Assembly: GCA_024500155.1 (NCBI GenBank)
Contig: CM044867.1
Location: 28,283,632-28,347,631, forward strand
Reading direction: 5' to 3'
DNA length: 64,000 nt
DNA from: Chenopodium formosanum
Taxonomy: Eukaryota > Streptophyta > Magnoliopsida > Caryophyllales > Amaranthaceae
The position numbers and the translations under genes were made by a program. Each line of letters starts with the position of its first letter. The stretch's first letter is position 1. The notes under the pieces are model-generated. The model ran no database searches and had not been told where the DNA came from. It worked only from the letters and a program-made list of their open reading frames with translations. Below, one piece after another: positions 47,056 to 58,732 of the stretch.

Positions 47056-49433
47056 TGATAAGTGACTTTTATGTCACTTTTAGGGGTGTTTTAAGAGTCG
47101 TTTTCCAGCTTATTTTCCAATAATTTAGCTCATTTTATCCTTTATTTCTATTATTTTCTTATTCTCTTCTTTTGTCTTTTAATTTGAGTATTTTGGTAAT
47201 TTTTAGTGTTTTTAGTTTATTTTCATAGTTTTTGTTAATAATTTCTCTTTTCTCTTGTTTTCTTATTTATTTTATTTTAGTTTTGTATTTTATTTTACTT
47301 CGTGTTATTTTATTATTTTAGTTTTTGTCCCTACTTCTCTCCTCGGTTTTGTTGGTGTGTGTAGGTATGTGTTCGGGTTGAAGCACGGATTTCAAAGTCA
47401 AATGGTTTGCATTGGAAGTTCGGGACCCAAGTCAATCAAGTTCAGCAAAATTCTTACAAGCTGCTGCCCCTAACCTCTTTGCTGCCATTATCCTACACCA
47501 CACCTTTCCTTAACCTCCACCACACACCAAACCCACAACACATCTCCCCTGCTCCTCCTTCTCCACACCAACATCACAACCTCCTCTGCCCCCAGCTAAA
47601 ACCCACGCAAACACCACCAACCTGCAACCAAAAACCCCCACACAGCCTGCTGCCACCACCGTCATCTCCACCTCACAACAGTCCTACTGCACCGAGCCAC
47701 CCAACATCGCAAACAACTCGCCACTAGCAGCAGCCCAATTCTCCACAACCACCGCATCTCACAACCCCGAATTCGCACTCCCAAATTCGACCACCTTCTC
47801 ACGCATCTCTAACCTCCCCTGCTCCATCTCCAAACATCAACTGCAGCCGCCAACACCTTTAGCAGCGCCGCCCCTATCACCGCAACCAGCAGCTCGCCAC
47901 CACTCTCCACCAACAGAAGCTCCTCACGGCAGCACCAATTGCAAAAGAGACCAGCCCACTTCAATTAGACAGAGAAGCCCACAATAACCATAATTTCAGC
48001 CCAATTCAATTAATTTTGGAGCGGGCTCTCTGTTCTTCAAAGCAGGCGCTCTCTCAATTTGTCCAATTTATATGATTGAGGCAGATAGCTCAGAGCGGTC
48101 GCTCAGATTGGGATACGCGGTCGCTCCTCATTTCCATTAAAAATCACGTGACCTGCTCGTGAGTACTTAAGCAATCTTCAATCAATGGCTGTGATTTGAG
48201 GCCTGCTAGAGTGAAGTTTGAGCCGTTTGATTGTGATGATGCGAGGTTGATGATGGTGAATGTGAGCAGCCAAAAGGATTAATGAGTCGGTTTGAGGAGG
48301 GGATTTTCTAGGCTTTTGTTTTTGTTTTTCTTTTATTTTACTTTCCTTTTCTTTCTTTATTTATTACTTTCTTATTTTATTTTTATTTTTATTTCTTTTA
48401 ATTAGCTTGTAGTATATATACTCTCTTTTGGGGTTAATACAAAAACCATTTTTTATTCACCCTAAATTAGATTAGGATTTTCTCTTTTATCTTCTCTCTC
48501 TTAGTTTTAGGAGTAGTTTTAGGGTTCTTAGTTTTTAGAGAGAGAAAGTGAAGAAAATCAAAAAAAGATTGAAACTTTTGAAAGATTGTTTGTGATATAA
48601 TTAATTGAAGAAAGATTCATCCAACATTGAGCATTTCTTACTCTCTCTCTTTTTATTTATTGCTTCATTTATTGCTTTTGCTTTTATTAGTTTAATCTTT
48701 GTTTTTAGCTTGTTAATTAGTTGTTAATCTTTGTTTAGTTCTTGTTTATTTGTCCTTAATGCTTAGTTTAATTTCTTATTTTGCTAGTTTCTTTTGGAAT
48801 TTCATGTTTTATTTTGATATGTTATTAGGCTAGGTTTTTAATCTAGGGAAAGGGGATGAATGGGATATTGATGTTTTTAATTGATTAATTGTGTTTAGAT
48901 TGTTATTGATGCTTAATTTGTGGATATGGATGATGACTTTATTGCTTAGGGTCAATCTAGCTAATTGTCCCTTTGATGTTTATCATGCTCTTAATTAATT
49001 GTGCGGGAGTAGGTTAATTGAGGGTATAAATTCATCCATGTTTAGGCTAATTTAGTTGCGCGGGAGTGAATTAATTTAGTCGTGTTAATTAGCATGTTTG
49101 ATTGTGCGAAAGTGAGTTAAATATGTTAATTTCTCCCTATTAAGCTCTTGATAATTAATGCACTTTTGGTTGTTTGAACTCACCAATATGCCTCGATTCC
49201 CCTACCCCTAGTGCTTTTATCGCTTGATTTTATTTGTCTTATTTGTGTTACTTTATCTTCTTTCCAAACTTCATATCCGGCCTAGTTGTTTAATCGACTT
49301 AAATCATTGACACTTAGTCCTTGTGGTTCGATCCTTTGCTTGCCCCTATACTTGTATTAGGGTAATAAAGTGTTTATAAATATTGTTTGATTAGGAGGAG
49401 ATAGTTCGCGACCTATTTCCCTACCTATTATCA
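47056..49433 (+). mobile_element. Solo LTR, 2378 bp, Athila-like family
   Basis: Ends TGATAAGTG and CTATTATCA; perfect duplication AACCT at 47051-47055 and 49434-49438. A TATATATAC word near 48414 could be the promoter. A C-rich, G-poor stretch occupies about 47465-47990. Four 12-bp palindromes lie at 48019, 48040, 48093 and 48115. The tail CCTTGTGGTTCGATCC resembles that of the LTRs at 52426 and 54060. Confidence 0.85.
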
Positions 49434-49735
49434 AACCTCCAGACGATCCCACAGCCGTCTGTGTCTAAGAATGGCCAAACTCCCGATTTTCCTACTCGAA
49501 TACCGCAGCCCGGGTAGTTTCGGACGACAACAATTAACCTAGGTGATGCTGCTTGAATCCCGTAGCCCAAGTAGTTGGCATGTTCTAATCATTGAATCCC
49601 GCAGCCCAATGGCTTCTTACACTCAATTATTTAAGAATATTAATAATAAAATACTTCATTCAAGAATCATCCAAAAGTAATAGAGAAGCCCAAAACGGCC
49701 TTACACTCATACTCATCAACCAAAACAGTAACAAC

Positions 49736-51036
49736 TAGCACTGTCAAAACGGTTTGACAGTTCGGTTTCGGTTCGGTTTGAAATCGGTTCGGTATTTAAT
49801 CGGGTCGGTTTGGAATCGGTTTAATTGTCTCACGGGTCGGTTTTGGTTCGGTTTAAATAGTTATCGGTTCGATTCGGTTTCGGTTTATTCTTAAGCGGTT
49901 TTAATTCGGTTCGGGTTGTAAACAGTCCGGGTAGTAAACGGTTCGGTGCAGACGGGTTGCGGTTTGTTGACGGTGCGGTGTAAACGGTTTTTATCCCGGT
50001 TCAAACAGTTTCGGGTTGGAAACGGTTTCGGGTTAGAAACAGTTCGGTTCTTTTTTGGTTCAGTTTATAACTGGTTCGGTTCTTTTTCGGTTCAGTTTTT
50101 AACTGGTTCGGTTCTTTTTCGGTTTAGTTTATAACTGGTTCGGTTCTTCGATGGTTTAACCACTTTAACGTTATTCATATCAGTTTCATTTCAAGTTTAC
50201 TAAATTACGGTTCGGGTCGGTTTCGGTTTCAAAAAGTAAATTGTTTATCGAGTTGTTTGGATTCGGGCAGTTAAATGGTTTTGGTTTGAAATTTGATAGT
50301 ACTTGCTAACCTTTTGCGTTCACAAGTTTTATATAAAGTCGGCAAGTCGCGAATCATTTCATATCTAGGCATCATATTATAAACAAATTCTCATTGATTT
50401 TATAAATACATATTATGTTATGTTTCAAGTTTAGTCATACTGATCTTACTAGTTTATTACGAAGTAGATTATAAGAGTTAGTGTATTAATGTATTATTGT
50501 TTTACAATTAGGTTATTATATGCTTCTTATTTAATCATTTAATCTATTTAATTATATTCCCGTTAAAAAAATAATAAAAAATCCATTTAATTATATAAAA
50601 AAGATTGTAAACGGTTCGATTTAGAAGCGGTTTGGTTCATAAACGGTTCGGTTTATAACCAGTTCGGTTTACAATCAGTTCGGTTTTTAAATGGTTCGGT
50701 GCAAACGGGTAGCAGTTTGCTAACGGTTCGGTGTAAGCGGTTTTTTTTTCCAGTTTAAACGATTTCGGGTTGGAACCGGTTTCGGGTTAGATACGGTTCG
50801 GTTCTTTTTCGGTTCGGTTTTCTTTCGGTTCGGTTTATATTTGGTTCGGTTTGTTGACGGGTTCGGTTCTTATACGGTTTAACATTATTCGGGTCGATTC
50901 GGTTTCGGGTTTACTAAAATACGGTTCGGGTCGGTTTTCGGTTTCAAAAAAATCGGTTTTTAATCGGTTCGGTTCTCATTTGGGTCGGTCGGTTTCGGGC
51001 AGTTAAACGGTTTCGGTTTGAAATTTGACAGCACTA
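49736..51036. mobile_element. Non-autonomous hAT element, 1301 bp, filled with CGGTTCGGTTT-type repeats
   Basis: Ends TAGCACTGTCAAA and TTTGACAGCACTA are inverted repeats of hAT type. A perfect 8-bp duplication GTAACAAC is at 49728-49735 and 51037-51044. Most of the interior is a degenerate array of CGGTTCGGTTT and CGGTTTCGGGTT words, with a central AT-rich part (about 50290-50620). No transposase is present. Confidence 0.85.
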
Positions 51037-51659
51037 GTAACAACCATTTATAAGTGATGATACTAATCTAAAACGCAACCACACCAAGTCAACCCATACA
51101 CATATCTTAACATGCTAACGATGTAAACAAGATGATTACATATTTGATCAGTATATATCACTCAACAACATACAAGTTTATAAAATCACAGAATCATGCG
51201 TTTAGTTTAGCTAATCATCCTACATCAATACTTCACAGTACATGAGAAATATATCCACTAATATTTAACATGAAGAGCTAAATTAATTCAATTCCTTCGG
51301 CCATCTGACATAAAATCACTAACAAGATCATATCAATGTAGTCCAATCAACTATTACGCACGCATAATAATCTCCAATACTAAAATTTAACTAGTTATTA
51401 TCACACTATTAATCATACAAGAAAGATTCTCTTCCTAACATCCATAATTATAAAAGGTTCCACTAGAAAACAAATCATACGAATGGCAGTAACATTTCAG
51501 TTCATTACTTACCTAGTTTCAAGGAGTATGACAAAATTAAAGGGAGTATGTTTCATGCATTCAACTAAAATGGTTTGCTTCATAATTAGTTATACGTGGC
51601 TAGCAATTGGGACTAGGCTACATAATAGACTCACAACTTGGCATGACAATAGGTGAGAT

Positions 51660-51904
51660 TGTTGAAATAATAAATAGAGATGAGAGAAGGGAGAGAATAA
51701 TAAAAGTTGTATTCAATCCATTGAAAAACATACTACATAACAACATATATATAGTGCAAAATAACTAAGCTATAATTAGGGAACATGATCCTATGATCAT
51801 TTATCATGCTAACATAAACCCACTAAACTAACCCACTACTATTATGACTCCACTAACATTAGGAGTTAATTAACCACTAACAATTTGAAGCAAATATTCC
51901 AACA
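51660..51904 (-). mobile_element. Small solo LTR, 245 bp, Copia-like
   Basis: On the minus strand it starts TGTTGGAATATTTGC and ends TTATTTCAACA. Perfect duplication GAGAT at 51655-51659 and 51905-51909. A CTATATATATG word suits a minus-strand promoter. Confidence 0.8.
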
Positions 51905-51953
51905 GAGATGAGTCAAAGTATATAGACCAACAAGTTCACAAATTAATCACCAA

Positions 51954-52407
51954 CTAGTGCGTGTCCCGGGTGATGCCCTGGGTTGCTAGTTTGTGTACTT
52001 CTTTAATTTTCTTCTTTCGTTTGATAATTATATTTAACTGTTTGTATAGTTAGTGTGTGATTCGGGCGTTGCCTCGGATTTCATTGTTTTTACCTCATAT
52101 GTATTTATATTCTAATTTGTTAAAAATAAATGAATTATATTACCTCTAATTTACTTAATAAATGAAAGGGGAATATATAATATTATGTGAAATTTGAAAC
52201 ATTAGTAAAAGTTGGGTGAGATGGTAAATGCATTACTTTATGTATTGGAGGTTATGGGTTCGAATCTTGCTCAAAGCATAATTTATTTTGTTAAATGAAG
52301 TGGCAAGCTTACGTGGCGCGTGGCATTGTGACATGGCACATATACTTTGAAAAGTGCCACATGGCACCTTTCCTTTAAAAGGATCGCCTTTTAATATATA
52401 GTATAGA
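51954..52407 (-). mobile_element. Non-autonomous Helitron, 454 bp
   Basis: On the minus strand it starts TCTATACTATATATTAAAAG after an A and ends with a CCCAGGG/CCCGGG hairpin followed by GACACGCACTAG and then T. All terminal Helitron features are present; no coding sequence. Confidence 0.7.
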
Positions 52408-52425
52408 TTCCCATGAATAATTACA

Positions 52426-54032
52426 TGATGAGTGACATTTTTGGCACTCATTTGGTTCCTTTTTGGATGATTTTTATTTCTTTTTATCTTTCTTTTCTTT
52501 AGTTTCCCTTAGTTTTATTCTTGTTTTCTTCATTTCGTGCTTTTTGTAGTTAGTTTCTCTATTTCGTGCTTTTTCTTGTTTACTTGCTATTTTTCCCTTT
52601 TACTTGCTTTTTATCCTTTGATTGTAGGTTGTGATTGATTGTCCAAGGATTCCCGGGCTTCCTTTCTATAGTTTTCCATTGATTTTCATGCCTAAAGCTT
52701 GTGCAAGAAGTTTCAAGTCAATGAGAGGTTCAAGGAGCATGCTTCAAAGTCTTGTTTATGCCTTCCTCATGGCTCATTTTCTTCAAGAAATTCAAGGAAG
52801 TTGCTGCCTACCTTGTCCTCCATCATCATCATCTAGGATGCGTGCACCTCGTGAGCAAGGGCAAAGAAGAAAGGAGGAAGTTGCAGCTATGTGCGGGCGC
52901 ACTTGAGGAGTGTGCGGCCGCACATCTGTCGTGTGCGGCCGCACATCAGGTGTGTGCGGGCGCACATTCCTGGGTACACTCCTTCGAGCGCCCACACCAA
53001 CGTGGGTCTATTTTTGGACGTCTTTCCCAATTTCCTCTTGGGATTGTTAGTTATTTCATTCCTTTTATAGAGAGAAGTTTGGATCTTTATAGAGATTTAG
53101 ATTAAATTAGATTAGATTTTAGAGAGAGAAAACATTAGTTCTTAGCATTTTTAGAGAGAGAAAGTGTGGGTTTGATGATTGATGATTGAAGATTGCTTCA
53201 TTTGATTTGATTTCTATCAAGTTTGTAAGGATTCTTTACTCTTTAATGCAATTCAAAGTTTGATTTCATTAGTATTGTTGTTTGATTTGATTAATTGATA
53301 GTTGATTGATTTTGTTGGTTTCAATTTGATTTCAATTGATGAATTTGGGAATGATGATTAGTTTAGCTTTGATTTTGTTGTTCTTTATGGATTGTGAGTA
53401 GTTTATTTGCTAAGGTAGTGGTGAAGCATGTATTGATGATGAATTGAGGTTAATTTGGGGGACATTGATTGAGTTGATGATGTGATGAAATTGGTTGATT
53501 GATTTTGTGCATGTGTGTGCTTGATTAGGCTTGATCACCCTTGTTATTCACACTAGATTGCATTGTAAGCTTGCTATGATACGGACCATTGATTAGTAAA
53601 CTTGCAATTTCACGATTGAGGTGCTTTGTGACGTTCCCTAGGTAGTGTTTAGCGTAGTTGACGCTAGTTAGACCTCTAGGTGAACCATCTTAGTATGCTC
53701 TTTTGGATACATGATGATTTTCCTTCATATCGCTTGACTTAGTCGGTTTAACCTCCCAAATTACCGTTTCCATTATGATTGCATGTGGATCCATTGCCCT
53801 AGTGTCTTAAATTGATTTCATATAAGTTTTGCATTACCTAGTTTAGCCTAAGTTCTACCTCAACCCCTTCTTGACTCCGAAATAGCTTGATTTAGGCATC
53901 GTGCATTTGATATCCATTCCCTTGGGTTCGACCTTGACTTACCACTACGCTAAATAGGGGTTAGTTAAGTTACAAATTTTTTTTGATTGGGTGGGGTGGT
54001 AGCCCAACGACCTACCGTTCTCCTTCCCATCA
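52426..54032 (+). mobile_element. Solo LTR, 1607 bp, Athila-like family
   Basis: Ends TGATGAGTGACATTT and CTTCCCATCA; perfect duplication TTACA at 52421-52425 and 54033-54037. It contains a four-unit palindrome array at 52891-52965 and a terminal region like those of the LTRs at 47056 and 54060. Confidence 0.85.
52891..52965. repeat. Four 12-bp palindromes at exact 21-bp spacing
   Basis: GTGCGGGCGCAC, GTGCGGCCGCAC, GTGCGGCCGCAC and GTGCGGGCGCAC begin at 52891, 52912, 52933 and 52954. The two central copies are perfect palindromes; the outer two have one central mismatch each. Linkers differ in sequence but not in length. Confidence 0.9.
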
Positions 54033-54279
54033 TTACAATTGCTAGATTTATTATATAATTGATAAGTGTTTTATTTGTCCAGTTATCATGGTATTTTTAA
54101 CACGATTTTGTAGTCATTTTCCCCTCTTTAACCGCTTCTCTAACTCCTTTTTGTGCAAGATTGTAGCCTTTGGTATTCCCGTTCCTTTTTATGTGTGTGT
54201 TCGTGTTTGTAGATGCAATGAGAATTGATTCATATAGCAAGAACATGAAGACTCTCTTGAGGAAGCATGCACCAGGCAG

Positions 54280-56948
54280 GAGCGGGCGTGCAACCCTCGA
54301 GGAGAGGGCGCTCCTAATCCCAGCACCATAATCTGCCTCTCCTTTACATTACAAGGAGCGGGCGCGCACCTATGGAAGAGCGGGCGCTCCTTGTAATACC
54401 CCGTATTTTCATACGTATTTTCCTAATTAATTAAATTAATTATCATTTCATAAAAAGGGTATTTTAGTAAATTAACTTACTATTTGAATTTCGGAGCCAA
54501 AATGATATTTGAATTTTGGCGTCAAAAATATTTTGAAACCTAATTATTATTTTTAGATTTTGGATAAGATTTATTATCCATTTATTTTATTTTAAAAACC
54601 GGATTATTTACATATATTTCGGATATTTTAATTAAATAAAATTATATTTTATTATTTATTATAAAGGGCCGAAAAAATTCCTAATTAATTGGCCAAGAAT
54701 TTCGGATTTTCCTAGCATGGAAAATCTGATTTTCTAGGTTAATTTAATTGGTGAATAATTGGTATTTTATTAATTAATTATTTTATACAATAAATATTAT
54801 TTACACAATTATTTTTAATTCCTAAAAACTAGCAAAATAACTTCCTAAAATACACTAAGGAGGTCCGAAAATTTGAGCTATGGAAGCTCAATATTTTCGG
54901 CCCTCTTGGGTGATTTTTGGGGGAATTATTTTGGTAATTTGTATTTTTAATTATCTCCTTAAAATCTCTTATTTTCCTTAATTCTATTTTTTCATCTCCT
55001 TAATATTTGATCATCTTATTTTCCTACCTTATATCTCCCTTGATTATTCCCCAAGTAATCTCCCTTACCATATTATTTTTTATGACAACACACCTCCCAT
55101 ATTTTTATTATGTACAATCACCTTAATATCAAAACTTTCCATATTTCTTTCATTCTCTTCTCCAAGTAATTCCTTAATTCTTTTTGCCATAATTCTTCCC
55201 ACATTCTCTTGCCATAATTCTTGCATGAGCTAGCCTATAAATACCCCTTCATACCTCTCACATTTTTCACACCAATTCTCTTCTTCTCTTACTCTTCTTC
55301 TCCTCTTTTCTAAGGAAAATCAGCCCGTACATCTTTGGAGCCAATTTTCGGGCACTTATGGTCAGTTTTGGGGTTTTGCTATTTCACAAAAAATTGTTCC
55401 TCTCGAAAAATTCTTGAGGTTAGGCTCAAGAATCACCCAATTCGGAGTTATATCAAAGGAGTTACAACCTCTACAAGTTCTGCCTATTCTTTCCAACGCA
55501 AATCCAATTCTTCTCTTTTCCTTGGTTTTCTACCTTTTCTTCTTTTCTTCTCTTATTTAATTATTATTATTATGGGAGATTTATAAAAATTATTATGACT
55601 AGTTTTAATTAAATAAAATCAGATTTTTAATGATGTTTATGAGAAAATAATTTAAAAGGTTCATGTACATATAGTTGGGGGTTTTTAATTTAATTGTTGT
55701 GATTATTTGTTAACCTTATAATAATTAAGGTTATATTTATTTGTAGGGTGTGTTCAATCAAGGTTCTTGAAGTCTATTTGTGTGATTGCTAGCAAGGATC
55801 AAAGGTACGTTTAGGTGGCTAGATACCTTTGAAATTGATTGGATTGAATAAGCATGTTTGAGTGATTTTTATGATGATTGAATTTAAATTGAATTGAATT
55901 GAATTATGGTTTATAAAATAAAAGCATGTTTAAATAATTGGTTTTGATGAATAAATTGAAGGATTGATTTTTATATCATGTTTTGAATAATTAAAATTAT
56001 TACTCATGTTTAAAAGGTTTGATTTTGAAAGCATGTGGAATTAAATAGAAAGGAGTTTTAATTATATTGAATTATTGGTATTGGTTTCAAATCATGAGTT
56101 TTGGAATTATTGGATTAAAAAGGATTTATTGAATTATTGAATAATTATTATTAAAGCTTTATAAGCATGTTAGTAATTCCACTATGCGGATTTGGTTTGA
56201 TAAGACTTTGGACTTTGCATGACCGAGTCTTTCCTCAAGAATAACCTTGCAATATAAGGAGACTAGCTTGGGGGGTGTACACACTTGGGCGAGGAATTGG
56301 ATTTAAAAAGAGGAATTGGTTTTATTGAATTGATTATTGAAATATTGAATTATTGGAATTGGTTTTGGAATTGTGAATTGAAATTATTGAATTATTGGAA
56401 TTGGTTTTAAAAGCATGTTTGCAAATAAATTGAGTTTAATTATCTTGCACTTATCGTACTTAGCATATTTTGCTAATCCGTATTTCTTCTTTGTTTTGGT
56501 TCGCCCTGTTTACCTTAATGGTAAGCAGTGTTAACTAATTTCAGGTGAAGTCAATATGTGAGCATATGGAGTCCCGGGAATGTCTTCATCTAGATTAGGA
56601 ATGTTGGTCTTTGTCTTTAATTATGAGTACTCATGACAATGGTTACCATTTATGATTTTATTAATAAAAGAGTATTAAAGTTTCCGCTGCAAAGTATTGG
56701 TTTTGGTTAGTAAGTTTGAGTAGCCTTGTGTAATCACGCGGCGGTAATACGCCTAAGTCTATCTCTACGGTATAATTATACGTATTATACTAGTATTTCC
56801 GTAGAGGGAGACTTGGGGGTGTTACACTCCTCCCTGAGCTCCAACATTCTGCCTCTTTTGCTGCAGCTAGAAGCAGGCGCGCGAGATTAGCCGGAGCGGG
56901 TGCTCCAGGCCTAGGAGCGGGCGCTCCTATATGTAGGAGCGGGCGCTC
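54280..56948. repeat. Eight GAGCGGGCGCTC-type palindromes
   Basis: Starts at 54280, 54302, 54356, 54378, then (after the solo LTR) 56871, 56894, 56915, 56937. Spacings are 22, 54, 22, about 53 once the insert and its duplication are removed, 23, 21 and 22. Confidence 0.85.
54392..56826 (+). mobile_element. Solo LTR, 2435 bp, same family as 41047-43568
   Basis: Ends TGTAATACCCCG and GGGGGTGTTACA; perfect duplication CTCCT at 54387-54391 and 56827-56831. A TATA box (55236-55243) sets the sense direction. An 83-codon open frame at 55335-55586 follows the TATA box but has no known domain. It is opposite in orientation to the copy 13 kb upstream. Confidence 0.85.
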
Positions 56949-58732
56949 GTACGTGTAGACTCGGTTTTATTGACGGATTTTTCTATGTAACTTTGGGGAG
57001 TATAAAAGCGACCCTTGGTCTCTATTTTACGAACTTCTTCCTTTTTTAGTCTTCTTAGGCCCTTAGTTTCTTAGAACTCTCATTAATTAGCTTAGATCTT
57101 CTCAAACTCAATCATTTTTACTACTTTAATTGAAGATTATTCTCTTGATTTCAAGTATTTCTCAACTTTGAAGCATCTTAAGTAATCTCTTTCCTCTACC
57201 TCCCTTAATATCTGTTTTTATTTACTTTGAAGTGCTAATTTCTCTCTTAATCTTGATTATTTATTGTTGCATGTTCAATCTATTTTGTTCTTATTATTTT
57301 TCTCAACTTGTTAGATTAATGTTGAATTTAGATATTGTTGTTAGGATGTTGAACACCATGTTTAGTGAGTAGTTAATTAGCTAGGGGTTGGATGAAGACC
57401 CAACCAAGCCATGGGTTGATTAGTGTTTGTGCTTGCATGTTCATTTTGGGTTGATAATTGATTGTTAAAGAATTGGTTAATTTCATGTGTAATTGGATGG
57501 CCACTTATTGCTCATGTCTTCACTTCTAGGCTTGCATTGAAAGATGAAGTTTGGTTGTGAACCTTTTCTTGTATGATTAAACCGAATTTCTATCTTGATT
57601 ACGGTTCCTTGTTTGGATGATGTAGTAGTCTTAGTTGCGATAATTAGGTGAGAAATCCCAATTACTTGTGCCTTAATGCTATCTTGGACCGATCGAAAGA
57701 CAAACCTGAGTTAGTAGTCTACTTCCCATCGTTAAGACTTGGTTGGCCTATCTTGTTAGTTGAGTTTGGTTTAGGAATGCTTAGTGTTGTGGCTTCGAAA
57801 GAAGGCAATGTTGAGTTCCCTTTCTATCACCCAATTTGTGTTCATGCTTGCCTATTGTTTTGATCCATTGGTTTGGTTGGTGTCGATTCCCATTTCCCCC
57901 TAGTGTTTGTCCTCATTGTAGTTAATTAATCAAAACCCCCAATTTGTGACCGAACTAGATTACAACCGTTTCATAATCTCGGTGTACTCATACCCATTCC
58001 CTGTGGATACGATCCTCTACTTACCCTAGACTTGTCTTAGGTTGGTTTAGGTAGAAATATTGTTTGGCTTAGGGTGATTGTCCAACGACCGATTTATCCC
58101 TCTACCATATCAGGATCAATCCTCCAAATTTTTCACTCAAAATTCACAAATTCATAATCTCCATCCAATCCTCTCTCTAAAAATCACAAATTTTCATATA
58201 ATTGAGCAAAAATTCAAAAGCCCACAAATTCTCCGTTGAAGAACAAGGGGCAAATGGTGAAAGCTTGAAGGAGGAGGAGCAAAATTTGAGTAGTCTTGGA
58301 AGAATTTAGAGTATTTTCATACTCTAGTTGGTATAATCTTCTTCTCTACTTCACTTTCCCTCTTGAACCTTAGGGTTCTTCTTTAAATTTCTTAATTTTG
58401 TTAATTTCATATAAATTGTGTAGTTAGTTGCATGATTAGTTGAAATTTTAACAAATATTGTTGCTTAATGAGAATTGTTTGTGAAAAATTATGAATGATA
58501 TTTGGAGTAGGTGGTTGAAAATTTCATATATTTGGTGAATTTGTGAACTTGAGTTGTGAGAAATTGATTGTATTTGAGAAATTGTGTGTTGAGATATATT
58601 GTTTGGTTGTGTTGTTATATATCTTGTGAAACAAGTACTTGGATTTTTAAGGGGGTTCGAAGTTAAGGGTGTGTGTGGTGTTGTTGTTTGTTGTTGAGTG
58701 ACTTTCTTGAATAATCCTTCCCTTAATTAAAA

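Larger units (their letters stand above)
54060..58112 (+). mobile_element. Athila-like 5' LTR, about 1.6 kb, split by a solo LTR
   Basis: It starts TGATAAGTG and ends CTACCATATCA; it lacks matching 5-bp flanks (ATAAT left, GGATC right). It is followed by an Athila-type ORF, so it is read as the 5' LTR of an element. Excluding the insert (54392-56826 plus one CTCCT) it is about 1613 bp. Eight GAGCGGGCGCTC-like palindromes lie either side of the insert. No standard primer-binding site is seen right after it. Confidence 0.7.

Noticed and set aside
47407..47727. Proline/histidine-rich open frame of 106 codons
   Set aside because: It lies in the C-rich part of a solo LTR and has no homology that I recognise.
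52210..52275. Possible tRNA or SINE promoter (GGGTTCGAATC resembles a B box)
   Set aside because: No cloverleaf can be drawn and no A box is at the right distance; it is internal to a Helitron and recurs in a relative.
54060..58112. Reading 54060-58112 as another solo LTR
   Set aside because: Its flanks (ATAAT, GGATC) do not match and an Athila-type ORF follows, so a 5' LTR is more likely.
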